Below are positions 42,313 through 50,280 of a stretch of 64,000 bases of DNA, one piece after another. Source of the stretch: Symbiodinium natans (lineage: Eukaryota > Sar > Dinophyceae > Suessiales > Symbiodiniaceae). Each line of letters begins with the position of its first letter. Positions within the stretch are counted from its first letter, which is position 1. The stretch covers positions 421,209 through 485,208 of the forward strand of contig CAJNDS010002424.1 in the NCBI GenBank assembly GCA_905221605.1, given 5' to 3'. A model generated the notes under the pieces. It was not told where the DNA came from. It searched no databases and saw nothing but the letters and a program-made list of their open reading frames with translations. Both the position numbers and the translations under genes were made by a program.

Positions 42313-42726
42313 TTAATCTCCTTTTGACTCTTCTTGTTGTTCTGCTGTTTTCTTTTTACTTGCTTTCTTTGGTTTTGGCTCTTTTGGTGCTTTGGGTTCC
42401 TTGGGTTCTTTGATTTGCTTTGTTCGTTTAAATACATCTGTGTCTTTTAAAACATTTGCATTTTCCATTGGTATTACTTGTCTTCCTTTCTTTTCAAATT
42501 TTACAGTTAATTCTTCATTTATCTCATCCTCATTTACTGCTATTGATTGTTCTTGTTCTTCTAAAATTTTGTTAAGTTTTTTTCGTCTTAAATGGTTTCG
42601 TGTGTTTTCTCTCTTTTTCATCATAAACGTTTCGTCTTCTTTTTTTTTGCGATAATACAGTCTTCCATAAATTGCCAGTTGTTCGTTTATTTCTTCCATT
42701 GTCATATCCTCAGGCGCGGTAGGCAT
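42313..42726 (-). CDS. Highly charged protein with Lys-Glu-Pro tail
   Basis: 137 aa. The N-terminal half is basic and helical (YYRKKKEDETFMMKKRENTR). The C-terminal 40 residues are KEPK/KAPK repeats ending in KKKTAEQQEESKGD, like nucleic-acid-binding tails of histone-like proteins. It starts 26 bp downstream of copy 4 of the palindromic motif. Possibly a DNA-condensing or early regulatory protein; no domain family recognised. Confidence 0.7.
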   Translation of the reverse strand: MPTAPEDMTMEEINEQLAIYGRLYYRKKKEDETFMMKKRENTRNHLRRKKLNKILEEQEQSIAVNEDEINEELTVKFEKKGRQVIPMENANVLKDTDVFKRTKQIKEPKEPKAPKEPKPKKASKKKTAEQQEESKGD

Positions 42727-42752
42727 TAATCTATATATTAAATAGAGAATAA

Positions 42753-42775
42753 TTCTTTAAATACTTTTTTAAAGA
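42753..42775 (-). promoter_or_regulatory. Shared imperfect palindrome, copy 4 (diverged)
   Basis: TTCTTTAAATAC followed by TTTTTTAAAGA, 26 bp upstream of the ATG at 42726. The CC core of the other copies is lost. Confidence 0.45.
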
Positions 42776-42848
42776 TTATGTATTTTAAAGATTACATGTT
42801 TATATTAAAATTTTTCATAAAAAATATTATGAAAAACTTCCAAACGAA

Positions 42849-42936
42849 TTCGCGACACTATCTTATGTAGTATCAATTATGTAAATGTATCGCACTACTC
42901 CCCTTTCGCGCGTTCATTCACGATGTTTTGGGACAC
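42849..42936. other. Intergenic block related to host sequence at 21508
   Basis: The block sits in the 315-bp gap between the genes ending at 43042 and starting at 42726. The first 33 bp match the host copy at 28 positions with only transitions between them. It is GC-richer than the surrounding viral intergenic DNA. No ORF is convincing; a non-coding RNA or mobile remnant is possible. Confidence 0.55.
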
Positions 42937-43041
42937 TTATGCAATCACGGAGCATGGGCATATGTTCGGGGATATTCCTGTTTCAATGTCTGGGACTTTA
43001 CTATACACTGTCAATATATTTTAGATATTAATTTTTAAATA

Positions 43042-43446
43042 TTAATCTAATAAATTCATATTGTTTTGTTTTAATTGTTCAACATCTTTATCAATTCTTT
43101 CTACATCTTCTTCAATTTTGTCTAACCTTTCTTCACATTCTTCGGGTGTGATTTTCCTATGTTTTGACCATCCTGTGCTACAAAGTTCAACGCCTCCGAT
43201 TTGCTGTGCTGTGTCTGGTTTAAATATTCCATCGTCTGGCGATACATTTCTACCCTTTCCGATTTTAAAACTGCTTCTATCTTCAACAACATTAACAACA
43301 ACCTTATTATTTTCGGTTGTTGTTTTCGTTTCCTTATGGTATGTGTTTCTTTTACATCTACAAAATAAACAGTTTATACCATCTTTATTAACACTTAAAC
43401 CTCCATCTGTTCCATCTTGGTTATTGTCTTTGTTTGCGTCGGTCAT
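43042..43446 (-). CDS. Unknown protein with Cys cluster and C-terminal coiled coil
   Basis: 134 aa. The N-terminus is acidic and Asn/Asp-rich, followed by CLFCRCKR (three Cys, possible metal site), a central GKGRNVSPDDGIFKPD segment and a C-terminal coiled coil (EERLDKIEEDVERIDKDVEQ). It starts 23 bp after the stop of the upstream 49-aa gene. A virion or assembly role is possible from its neighbourhood. No family recognised. Confidence 0.65.
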   Translation of the reverse strand: MTDANKDNNQDGTDGGLSVNKDGINCLFCRCKRNTYHKETKTTTENNKVVVNVVEDRSSFKIGKGRNVSPDDGIFKPDTAQQIGGVELCSTGWSKHRKITPEECEERLDKIEEDVERIDKDVEQLKQNNMNLLD

Positions 43447-43469
43447 ATTTATTTATATTAGAAATATTC

Positions 43470-43619
43470 TTATTTTTTCTTCAATTTCAAGTATTGCAAT
43501 ACTCCTTTACAAATTTCCAAAGCAGAATAACAACATCTCCTATACCTTGGCTCTGTTATTACTATTTGTTCCACTTCTTCTATCTCATTTATCGCCTTAA
43601 TGTATTTGTCGTAATTCAT
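43470..43619 (-). CDS. Small 49-aa protein, unknown
   Basis: A 50-codon ORF with ATG at 43619, immediately preceded by TATATA, which fits the start context of other viral genes. Helical and charged (MNYDKYIKAINEIEEVEQIV), with a CC pair and a lysine-rich C-terminus (LKLKKK). Divergent from the ATPase gene, from which it is 37 bp away. Confidence 0.55.
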   Translation of the reverse strand: MNYDKYIKAINEIEEVEQIVITEPRYRRCCYSALEICKGVLQYLKLKKK

Positions 43620-43656
43620 TATATAATTAAAATACAAAACTTTCTATATAAATATA
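43620..43656. promoter_or_regulatory. Divergent promoter between 49-aa gene and ATPase
   Basis: 37 bp of nearly pure A/T separate two divergent ATGs, with TATATAAATATA ending at the ATPase start and TATATA at the other. Confidence 0.5.
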
Positions 43657-44445
43657 ATGACTAATAACATACCGATTGTCAAACCAATAGACATTCCAGA
43701 ATACAAATACAAAAACTCAAAATATGATATGATGCCGTCGCTTCCGTTTAGAGGTATATTAGTTGCTTCTTCAACTGGCGGTAAAACGGTATTGATACAA
43801 AATCTCATATTGAATATTTATAAAGGCTCGTTCGAAAGAATATTTATATTTAGTCCCAGCGTCCATGTTGATGATACGTTTAGACCTGTTAAAAAATACA
43901 TAAGTGAAGTAATGAATGTTGATACTGAGAAAGAAAAGGTATTTTATGAAAACTACGACCCAGCGGATTTACAAAAGATAATTGACACTCAACACAAAGT
44001 AATAGAGTATCAGAAAAAGAACAAACAAAAAGACTTACATTCAATATTGATAGTGATAGACGATCACGCTGACGATCCTAAAACGGTAAGATATAGTAAT
44101 ATATTACATGGTCTTTTTACAAGAGGCAGACATAATGCCATTAGTGTTATAGTTTCTACACAAAAATATAATGTTTTAGCACCTATTATAAGACTGAATG
44201 CATCAGCATTATTTATATTCCGCCTAAAAAATATGAATGAAGTAAATGCGTTTATTGAAGAAAATAGCGCCTTGGTTGATAAAGACGAATTGTATGAGAT
44301 GTATAGAATTGCTGTTAATGATGCTCCTTATTCTTTTTTATACATAAACACAAATGCAAAAGATGTTAATAAGATGTTCTATATTCGCTTTGAGAAATTG
44401 CTAAAAATAGAGCATTCATTAGACGATCAATACTTACGGAAATGA
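43657..44445 (+). CDS. A32/FtsK-HerA-type genome packaging ATPase
   Basis: 262 aa, the usual size for PLV and virophage packaging ATPases. The P-loop is ASSTGGKT (37-44), the Walker B strand is LIVIDD (131-136), with STQ at 167-169 as the sensor-like segment and GRHN at 157-160. It would pump the viral genome into preformed capsids. It is the only rightward gene between two leftward blocks and converges on the 69-aa gene with a 31-bp gap. The start context is TATAAATATA-ATG. Confidence 0.9.
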   Translation: MTNNIPIVKPIDIPEYKYKNSKYDMMPSLPFRGILVASSTGGKTVLIQNLILNIYKGSFERIFIFSPSVHVDDTFRPVKKYISEVMNVDTEKEKVFYENYDPADLQKIIDTQHKVIEYQKKNKQKDLHSILIVIDDHADDPKTVRYSNILHGLFTRGRHNAISVIVSTQKYNVLAPIIRLNASALFIFRLKNMNEVNAFIEENSALVDKDELYEMYRIAVNDAPYSFLYINTNAKDVNKMFYIRFEKLLKIEHSLDDQYLRK

Positions 44446-44450
44446 TACAT

Positions 44451-44471
44451 AATATTAGTTGAAATAATATT
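44451..44471. terminator. Possible bidirectional hairpin between convergent genes
   Basis: AATATTA, 7-nt loop, TAATATT lies in the 31-bp gap between the ATPase stop and the stop of the convergent small gene. Confidence 0.35.
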
Positions 44472-44476
44472 ATTAA

Positions 44477-44686
44477 TCAAATTAATGAATAACTGCACAA
44501 GTTTATAGCAGGTAGTTTATAATATATTTTATCGCTTTTCGTTTCTTCTAATTTTTCAACTCTTTCAATAACATCTTTTAAAGTATTAAATAATAACATA
44601 TCTGTTCTTGTTTTTTCGTGAATATCTAATTCTTTTATTTGTTTCATATTTTCACTGGCAGTAGATTTAGATGATGAAGAACCCAT
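44477..44686 (-). CDS. Small protein with probable N-myristoylation signal
   Basis: 69 aa beginning MGSSSSKSTASEN, which fits the N-myristoylation consensus (Gly2, Ser6, basic residue nearby). A helical coiled-coil core follows (LKDVIERVEKLEETKSDKI) and a hydrophobic tail. The start is preceded by TATATA. It could attach to host membranes or an internal virion membrane. Function not known. Confidence 0.6.
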   Translation of the reverse strand: MGSSSSKSTASENMKQIKELDIHEKTRTDMLLFNTLKDVIERVEKLEETKSDKIYYKLPAINLCSYSLI

Positions 44687-44711
44687 TATATATTAATTTA
44701 GAATTTAAGTA

Positions 44712-47030
44712 TTATGCTTTTGCTTTTGCCTTTGCTTCTCCTTTTAACTTCTTTACTTCCTTCTTTAAATCTTCAACTTCTTTAATCAAATGCTGTAAGG
44801 CCCCGTGTGTAATAACTGCTGTTTTGCAATAGTCAAGGCGTTTATGTCCCTTATTATCTGTTGTTATAATCCCCTCCCATTCTCGTGGTATTACCTGTTC
44901 AAAGTCCTGTGCTACATACCCCAAATGATTAACTTTATTTTTCTCTTCGTTTAAATGTGTAAAATTAAATGTTTTAGGCTTTACATATTTAACTATTTCA
45001 TAACATTTTTTACTATCAACTTCTTTCACATTCTCTTTTAACGAAAAATCGGAAGAATAACCGAAAGTTCCATCAATATACACACCAGTTGGCATTATTT
45101 CTAAAACTTCATTACCCGCTCCAACCGATCCGAAATAAAAATAATATTCGCCACCAGCATCAGTATTTAAAAACTGTATCTGATCTACTGTGCTTATTGT
45201 CTCTTGTGTTATTTCTAAATTATTCATCTTAACTTTACCATCTGTTATTTTAATTTCCGGTGTGCTACTTTCTAATCCTATTGTTAAATTCATTTCTCCT
45301 AATGTATCACCGTTTCTAATATATAATTTATATTGTGTATCCAATACTTCTTTTAATTCACTACTGTTCTGAAACATAAAACGCCCCCAACTAACAACAT
45401 CTGCCTCGCCAACGATATTACCAATACTATTAAAAGTAAGATTATTAACGACTGCTCTGTTTAATGTAATTCCGTTAGTATCATTTAATTGTAAAGCAAT
45501 GGTAGCAGTTGTCGGGTCGGTTGTTCTATTTGATTGTAATGAAAAATCAATCTCTTCTGTTGATATTACATTCAATGAATTATTAGCATCTGCTCTTTGA
45601 AATATTCTACCCGAATTATTAACATAAATATCACCGTTAAATGTTGATGTATTTTGAAACGATGCTGTTCCACCAAAATTACTATTGCCACCCGATACAT
45701 TTAGTTTATTTGAACCTTGAATAACTCCTATACCTAATGATAAACAATAGACACCATTACCATTTGCAGTATTTAATAAAAGTAATGAAGAACTGTCATT
45801 GCTTGTGTTATAAGCATTAATATTAAATGAATTAAATCTCAAATACCCTTGTGCATTTTTAACTGTCATAACATTAGATGCATCTGTTGTATCTATATAA
45901 AATGTAAGTCCTGAATTATTAGAAATATTATAATTTTCACCATAAAAATTTAAATCATTTGATAAGTCTAAATTACCATTCACATTTAAATTCTGTCTAA
46001 CAATAGCACTATCTACAACATCTAATGTGTATCCTGCTGTTAATGCATTTGCTCCTGTATCTACTAATAATGAATGCGTTTTAACATATTGGTCAGCATT
46101 ATTATTTAGATTCAAAATTCTACCTGTATCACCGACGGAATTATAACAATCAATATTATCATTTTTAAAAGCAATATAATTATCAGTATTCCTAACTGTA
46201 AATGATAAATTAGCATCTGCTGTGTTTTCTACAACTAACCCGCCGGTCGGTGTTTCTATCTTACCGCTCATTTTATAACCTGCGTTATTATTTGTTAAAT
46301 CTAATTGTTTTATGGCATCGTCTGATGTATTATTACAAAATATTTTATCGCCTTGTAAAGTTATATAACTCGTTGCGTTCTTAAACTCTGCTAAGACTTT
46401 ATCACCTCCTCCTGTCTGATTGCTAAATAATAATCCTGCTATTGGTGATATATTTATTGTTGAGTTATTTAAGGTTAAACCACTATGAATAACCGTAGGG
46501 GCGGAACAATCAATAATAGGATTGGCACTAAATCTATTTGTAAAATCACTAACCGGAACTCTTAAAGCAAGTAAATTATCTATTTCTGTATCAGTGTATC
46601 CGCCACCGCCACCGGCACCCGCTACTAATGTATCCACCTCGCCTTTATTGTAATAATTTGTCGCCAGTTGTGTATTAGTCTGAAAATTAGTTGATAAATT
46701 AGTGTCTATTTGTGTCGTTGTGTAATAATTAGTAAAGGTCGTGTCTATTTCTGTTTTGTTGTAAAATGTGCTTGTTAAGGTGGCATTTGTTTGATAATCA
46801 GTGTCTAATAAATGTGATACAGAACTAATATTATGGAAATTTTGAAGTTGCTTCGTATTTAAAACTGCAATGTCGGCGGTGTTTGTTGCTATGTTTGAAG
46901 AGTTTGCCGTGTTGATGTCCCCTAATTCTGTTTTTGTGGCGTGTTGGTCGTTTATTTCCGTCATGCCCGTAGAATACGACAAGTATATCTGATCTGCAAA
47001 TACAGTTCGCAAATTGTTTATTGAAACCAT
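44712..47030 (-). CDS. Tail-fibre-like protein with C-terminal S74 intramolecular chaperone
   Basis: 772 aa. Residues about 60-140 hold repeated YYNK/YYTTTQIDT-type trimer motifs and a Gly-rich AGAGGGGGY hinge. The middle (about 160-620) is Asn/Thr/Ser-rich with recurring short strands, as in beta-helical fibres. The last 114 residues begin SSDFSLKENV, the signature of Peptidase_S74 domains, in which the Ser-Asp pair (S660-D661) mediates self-cleavage after trimerisation, and end in a Lys/Ala coiled coil. Probable host-binding fibre, placed among capsid genes. Confidence 0.85.
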   Translation of the reverse strand: MVSINNLRTVFADQIYLSYSTGMTEINDQHATKTELGDINTANSSNIATNTADIAVLNTKQLQNFHNISSVSHLLDTDYQTNATLTSTFYNKTEIDTTFTNYYTTTQIDTNLSTNFQTNTQLATNYYNKGEVDTLVAGAGGGGGYTDTEIDNLLALRVPVSDFTNRFSANPIIDCSAPTVIHSGLTLNNSTINISPIAGLLFSNQTGGGDKVLAEFKNATSYITLQGDKIFCNNTSDDAIKQLDLTNNNAGYKMSGKIETPTGGLVVENTADANLSFTVRNTDNYIAFKNDNIDCYNSVGDTGRILNLNNNADQYVKTHSLLVDTGANALTAGYTLDVVDSAIVRQNLNVNGNLDLSNDLNFYGENYNISNNSGLTFYIDTTDASNVMTVKNAQGYLRFNSFNINAYNTSNDSSSLLLLNTANGNGVYCLSLGIGVIQGSNKLNVSGGNSNFGGTASFQNTSTFNGDIYVNNSGRIFQRADANNSLNVISTEEIDFSLQSNRTTDPTTATIALQLNDTNGITLNRAVVNNLTFNSIGNIVGEADVVSWGRFMFQNSSELKEVLDTQYKLYIRNGDTLGEMNLTIGLESSTPEIKITDGKVKMNNLEITQETISTVDQIQFLNTDAGGEYYFYFGSVGAGNEVLEIMPTGVYIDGTFGYSSDFSLKENVKEVDSKKCYEIVKYVKPKTFNFTHLNEEKNKVNHLGYVAQDFEQVIPREWEGIITTDNKGHKRLDYCKTAVITHGALQHLIKEVEDLKKEVKKLKGEAKAKAKA

Positions 47031-47068
47031 TATTAAATTAAGTAGATTATATTTAATTTAATAATGTT

Positions 47069-47857
47069 TTATTTTTGCTCTTGCTCCTGCTTCTTCTGTT
47101 GTCGTTTCTCTTTTCTTCTTCTGTTTATTTCTTCTTTATTCGCTTCGTAATACGCCTTCTTCTTGTCCTTGTTTTTGTCAGCCCATTCTTTTTTGTATTG
47201 CGCGATTTTTTCTTTATTTGCTTGCCTATATGCTTTGTCATATTCTGCTTTTTCGGTTTTGTGAGCGTCTGCATATTCTTTTCTTTGTTCTCTTCTCGCT
47301 TCTATGTTGTCGTGGTAGTTTTGTTTGCTCTTCTCTTTAATGTATTCTTTGTTGTCTTGGTAATGTTCTTTTTTGTATTTTTGTATTTGTTCCTTATGTT
47401 CCTCACGGTATTCTTTACAGTCCTGTAAAATTTTCTCTTTGTTGTTTTCGTAATACTCCTTCTTCTTCTGTAAGTAGTGCTCCTTCTTGTTTTCGTAGCA
47501 TTGTTTCTTTTGTTCTGATGCTTCTTCGCGTGTTATAAATGGTCTTGTGGTATTTAAAGAAGCATTTAACTGTTCTACATATTCCCGTTCCCGTCTTCGT
47601 GCTTCCAGCGAGTTTTCGCACCGTTCCGTGTTTATCAATACCATGTCGAAGTTATCAAATCCTCCATTTTCGCGAATAAACTGATATAACGGTATGTTGT
47701 AATTTCGAGTATTTGGGTTGTTGCAGAAACCCTTGTGTTTATATTTACGCTTTGTAAAATCAGTTGTATGACCTACATAGCAATCGGTTATATTTAGGTC
47801 TTTACATACAATTTTATAAAAATGTGTATTACTGTAATCTATCGCTTTTCTCGGCAT
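47069..47857 (-). CDS. GIY-YIG nuclease domain protein with charged repeat tail
   Basis: 262 aa. The N-terminal 95 residues form a GIY-YIG domain: FYKIV (13-17) for GIY, YVGHT (27-31) for YIG, an Arg at 37 and Glu in LEARRREREYVEQLNA (84-99). Residues 110-262 are about ten copies of a Tyr/Asn-Lys-Glu-rich repeat (such as YYENNKEKIL), which forms long charged helices. Such proteins occur in PLVs and giant viruses; roles in DNA processing or homing are guesses. Ends 39 bp from the fibre gene start, same strand. Confidence 0.85.
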   Translation of the reverse strand: MPRKAIDYSNTHFYKIVCKDLNITDCYVGHTTDFTKRKYKHKGFCNNPNTRNYNIPLYQFIRENGGFDNFDMVLINTERCENSLEARRREREYVEQLNASLNTTRPFITREEASEQKKQCYENKKEHYLQKKKEYYENNKEKILQDCKEYREEHKEQIQKYKKEHYQDNKEYIKEKSKQNYHDNIEARREQRKEYADAHKTEKAEYDKAYRQANKEKIAQYKKEWADKNKDKKKAYYEANKEEINRRRKEKRQQKKQEQEQK

Positions 47858-47930
47858 TGCCCTATAATATCTTATAAAGTATTATTTCTTTATAAGGTTT
47901 TATACTGTAAAACTAAAACTGGTAATCAAT

Positions 47931-49397
47931 TTAATCTAAAACCGTACTACTTGCCTCCGACAGTTCGAATATGTGCTCACTTATAAGAGTAATATAAACT
48001 TGCTCCACTCCGAGGGCGAATGTTTGATTTGCTCCTTTTAGTTTAAAAGTCAATAAACTTCCCATTTTAGTGTTGGAACCTGTGAAATTCATATCGGGCT
48101 GGCGGTCAAAATTTATACCACCAATAAACTTGTCGTTTGCGTATCGGTAAATGTCGATCGAGAAACCGTCGTAAAACGGAGACATAACATTAACAGCACG
48201 GCGTAGGAAATACATTGCCTCTGCTATACTTTCTACCGCTTGTTCTGGGAACTTTTTATTAGCGATCTGCATATAATATGAAATTTGTTTGTCGCTGTCG
48301 ATTACACCTTCTAAATTATCAATTGTAGCCGACATAGGATGATAAAACCAAGTCCATTTTTTCTTTGCAAAATTTGCCGCTGTGTTATTGTCATCAATCT
48401 GTGAATTGCTAAGCGTAAAGAACATTTGAGATAATCGCGTGGAGGACTTAACAATGTTCATATTGATTTCTGTATTTCCTGCCGTGAAGGTTTGTGAGAA
48501 ACTGTGATAGGCGGGATAAACCATTCTAAGCCGACCCCCTTTCAATAAATGTGAAACCACATTATTATTAACGGAATTATCGACTGTGATTAATTCGCAT
48601 CGAAGGATACAGTTTTGAATTGCCCACGAAGTTGTAGTGTTTCTTGTGGTAAAGTATAAACCATTGACGTCGTCTTCGGCCTGAGTTCCTGCTACTGGCG
48701 TTGCCGGTCTGATGACTGGCTCTTGTGCGTCCGAACAAATTTCGAAAATAAATTCTAACGGGCAATATCGAATAGGTGGATAATACCCAGATTGAACGAA
48801 CCCGCAACAAGGTTTGTGCCCCATCCGCACGACTTTACCTTGCTCAATTCCTGTCGTGTTTGCTCTTGTAAGTTTTGGTAAAACAATTCCTCTATCATTT
48901 CTACCAGTAGTAGCGGTGGCATCGTGTCCTTCAATTGCAAATGCATAAAGTCTATTAATCCTGCTGTCGTATCGGGTTAAGCAACCTTCCTGAATATCGT
49001 CTAAATTTCGTACTTCTTCGGGTTTAAAAGATTTCATTTTTTCACATACTAAATTATAATTGTCAATGTCGTTAATTTGTTGTCCTGCCGCGTTGCATCT
49101 ATAACGAGTAAAGAAAGCATGGCTTTCGCCTAAGGGTCGTAAATATTCTCCTGCTGTGGTTGATGTATTAACAACGTCAAAAAATAAGCAAATGCTGGAC
49201 ATATCGATGTAATTGTTGTCTTCTCCTGTAATAGTAAATTTAATATACTTGTTTCCATTATTGGAACTGAAAATGTTTCCAGATACACTAGGAAAATGGA
49301 CTTGCTTACGGTCGGTGATATACGCGGCGCTTTCTGGAAGTCCGAACTGTAAAGAATTTATCATATTATCCTGTGTTTCAGCAATGACTAAATCCAT
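47931..49397 (-). CDS. Probable major capsid protein (double jelly-roll type)
   Basis: 488 aa, within the size range of PLV major capsid proteins. It is beta-rich with no signal peptide. Its N-terminus (FGLPESAAYITDRKQVHFPS, then SGNIFSSNNGNKYIKFTI) and overall layout match the capsid type I know from PLVs, and it lies in the expected neighbourhood of packaging ATPase, penton and fibre genes. The assignment is by position, length and general pattern and not by a single diagnostic motif. It starts after TATATAAGTT, a strong late-type context. Confidence 0.75.
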   Translation of the reverse strand: MDLVIAETQDNMINSLQFGLPESAAYITDRKQVHFPSVSGNIFSSNNGNKYIKFTITGEDNNYIDMSSICLFFDVVNTSTTAGEYLRPLGESHAFFTRYRCNAAGQQINDIDNYNLVCEKMKSFKPEEVRNLDDIQEGCLTRYDSRINRLYAFAIEGHDATATTGRNDRGIVLPKLTRANTTGIEQGKVVRMGHKPCCGFVQSGYYPPIRYCPLEFIFEICSDAQEPVIRPATPVAGTQAEDDVNGLYFTTRNTTTSWAIQNCILRCELITVDNSVNNNVVSHLLKGGRLRMVYPAYHSFSQTFTAGNTEINMNIVKSSTRLSQMFFTLSNSQIDDNNTAANFAKKKWTWFYHPMSATIDNLEGVIDSDKQISYYMQIANKKFPEQAVESIAEAMYFLRRAVNVMSPFYDGFSIDIYRYANDKFIGGINFDRQPDMNFTGSNTKMGSLLTFKLKGANQTFALGVEQVYITLISEHIFELSEASSTVLD

Positions 49398-49407
49398 AAC
49401 TTATATA

Positions 49408-49650
49408 TTATTTATTAGATTTTTTATTCATATTATTCTTTTTATGAGGATTTAAATTGTTAATATTTTTTGAAATTTGTTTTTCCAACTGTGGTTGTGG
49501 CACTGCTGTTGCTTCGGCTTCTACAATCCCCCTAATCATTTCATAAGATGAATTGTTTATGCTTCTGGTAATTTTATTTTTGAATTGGACGTTTTCGGGC
49601 GGTTTTCCTATCCTCGTTTGTTCTTTTGGTTTCCAAATTTTGTTAAGCAT
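49408..49650 (-). CDS. Small basic protein, unknown
   Basis: 80 aa, strongly basic, with a C-terminus of Asn/Lys (NPHKKNNMNKKSNK) and a central SYEMIRGIVEAEATAVPQPQ segment. It ends 10 bp before the capsid start. It may be a virion core or DNA-associated protein. No family recognised. Confidence 0.6.
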   Translation of the reverse strand: MLNKIWKPKEQTRIGKPPENVQFKNKITRSINNSSYEMIRGIVEAEATAVPQPQLEKQISKNINNLNPHKKNNMNKKSNK

Positions 49651-49677
49651 TATCTTATATTTTATCTTAGAAAAACC

Positions 49678-50229
49678 CTAAATGAAACCCATCACAGGAA
49701 TTCTTTCGTCAATGCCGTGTAATCTGTCAATGTCATGATTCGATACAGGGTTGAAAGTATTTGTGTCATAACTTATGGCCGCGTTGTCCAAACTACTCAC
49801 GAGGTCGCCAGTCATTCTAAAACGCTTGTGTTGTTCCGTCGGTTTGTCTATTCCAAATATAGGAGCAATCAAACTTATTACAGGAGCATCGTAGGTTCTC
49901 GTTTTATAATTTCTATCCTTAAATTCTTTGTTTAATTCCAAAACAACACTACCGCCCATACTGTGCCCTAATAGTGTATCCACTTGCGGATTTTCCAATA
50001 ATACTTTTTTTGCCTCCTTATACCTGTCCATGTCTCTAATTCCACCTGTTTTAAGTTTTGTGAAATTTTGTTGCCAGTCCCTCGTAGAAGTCGTGCCTCC
50101 CACATACATTTTATTCCCCTTAACGAAAATTTTATTATCCCGATCATATGCTAATTTAATACCCTGTGTATTTGAAATTTTGCCATTAGAGTTGAGCATC
50201 TTATTTAATTGCGCTTCTATCTTCGTCAT
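49678..50229 (-). CDS. Lipase-like alpha/beta hydrolase
   Basis: 183 aa with the nucleophile elbow GHSMGG (88-93, Ser90). The likely acid is Asp142 in MTGDLVSS and the likely base His165 in SNHDID, the order and spacing of class-3 lipases (Fungal lipase-like). Lipase-like genes are found in some PLVs and virophages; the enzyme could attack host or organelle membranes during entry or release, but the substrate is unknown. It is divergent from the penton gene across a 51-bp promoter. Confidence 0.85.
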   Translation of the reverse strand: MTKIEAQLNKMLNSNGKISNTQGIKLAYDRDNKIFVKGNKMYVGGTTSTRDWQQNFTKLKTGGIRDMDRYKEAKKVLLENPQVDTLLGHSMGGSVVLELNKEFKDRNYKTRTYDAPVISLIAPIFGIDKPTEQHKRFRMTGDLVSSLDNAAISYDTNTFNPVSNHDIDRLHGIDERIPVMGFI

Positions 50230-50280
50230 TATATAAAAAGATTATAAATATTTTTATATCAATTACATTATATATTATAT
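50230..50280. promoter_or_regulatory. Divergent promoter between lipase and penton genes
   Basis: 51 bp, almost entirely A/T, with TATATAATG reading left and TATATTATATATATG reading right, so both genes have TATA within 10 bp of the start codon. Confidence 0.5.

Noticed and set aside
43061-43600. 179-codon plus-strand ORF
   Set aside because: Antisense shadow of the minus-strand 134-aa and 49-aa genes; Ser/Leu/Phe-rich as expected of the complement of AT-rich coding DNA.
47075-47428. 117-codon plus-strand Phe/Leu/Val-rich ORF
   Set aside because: Complement of the Lys/Glu repeat tail of the GIY-YIG gene, not a membrane protein.
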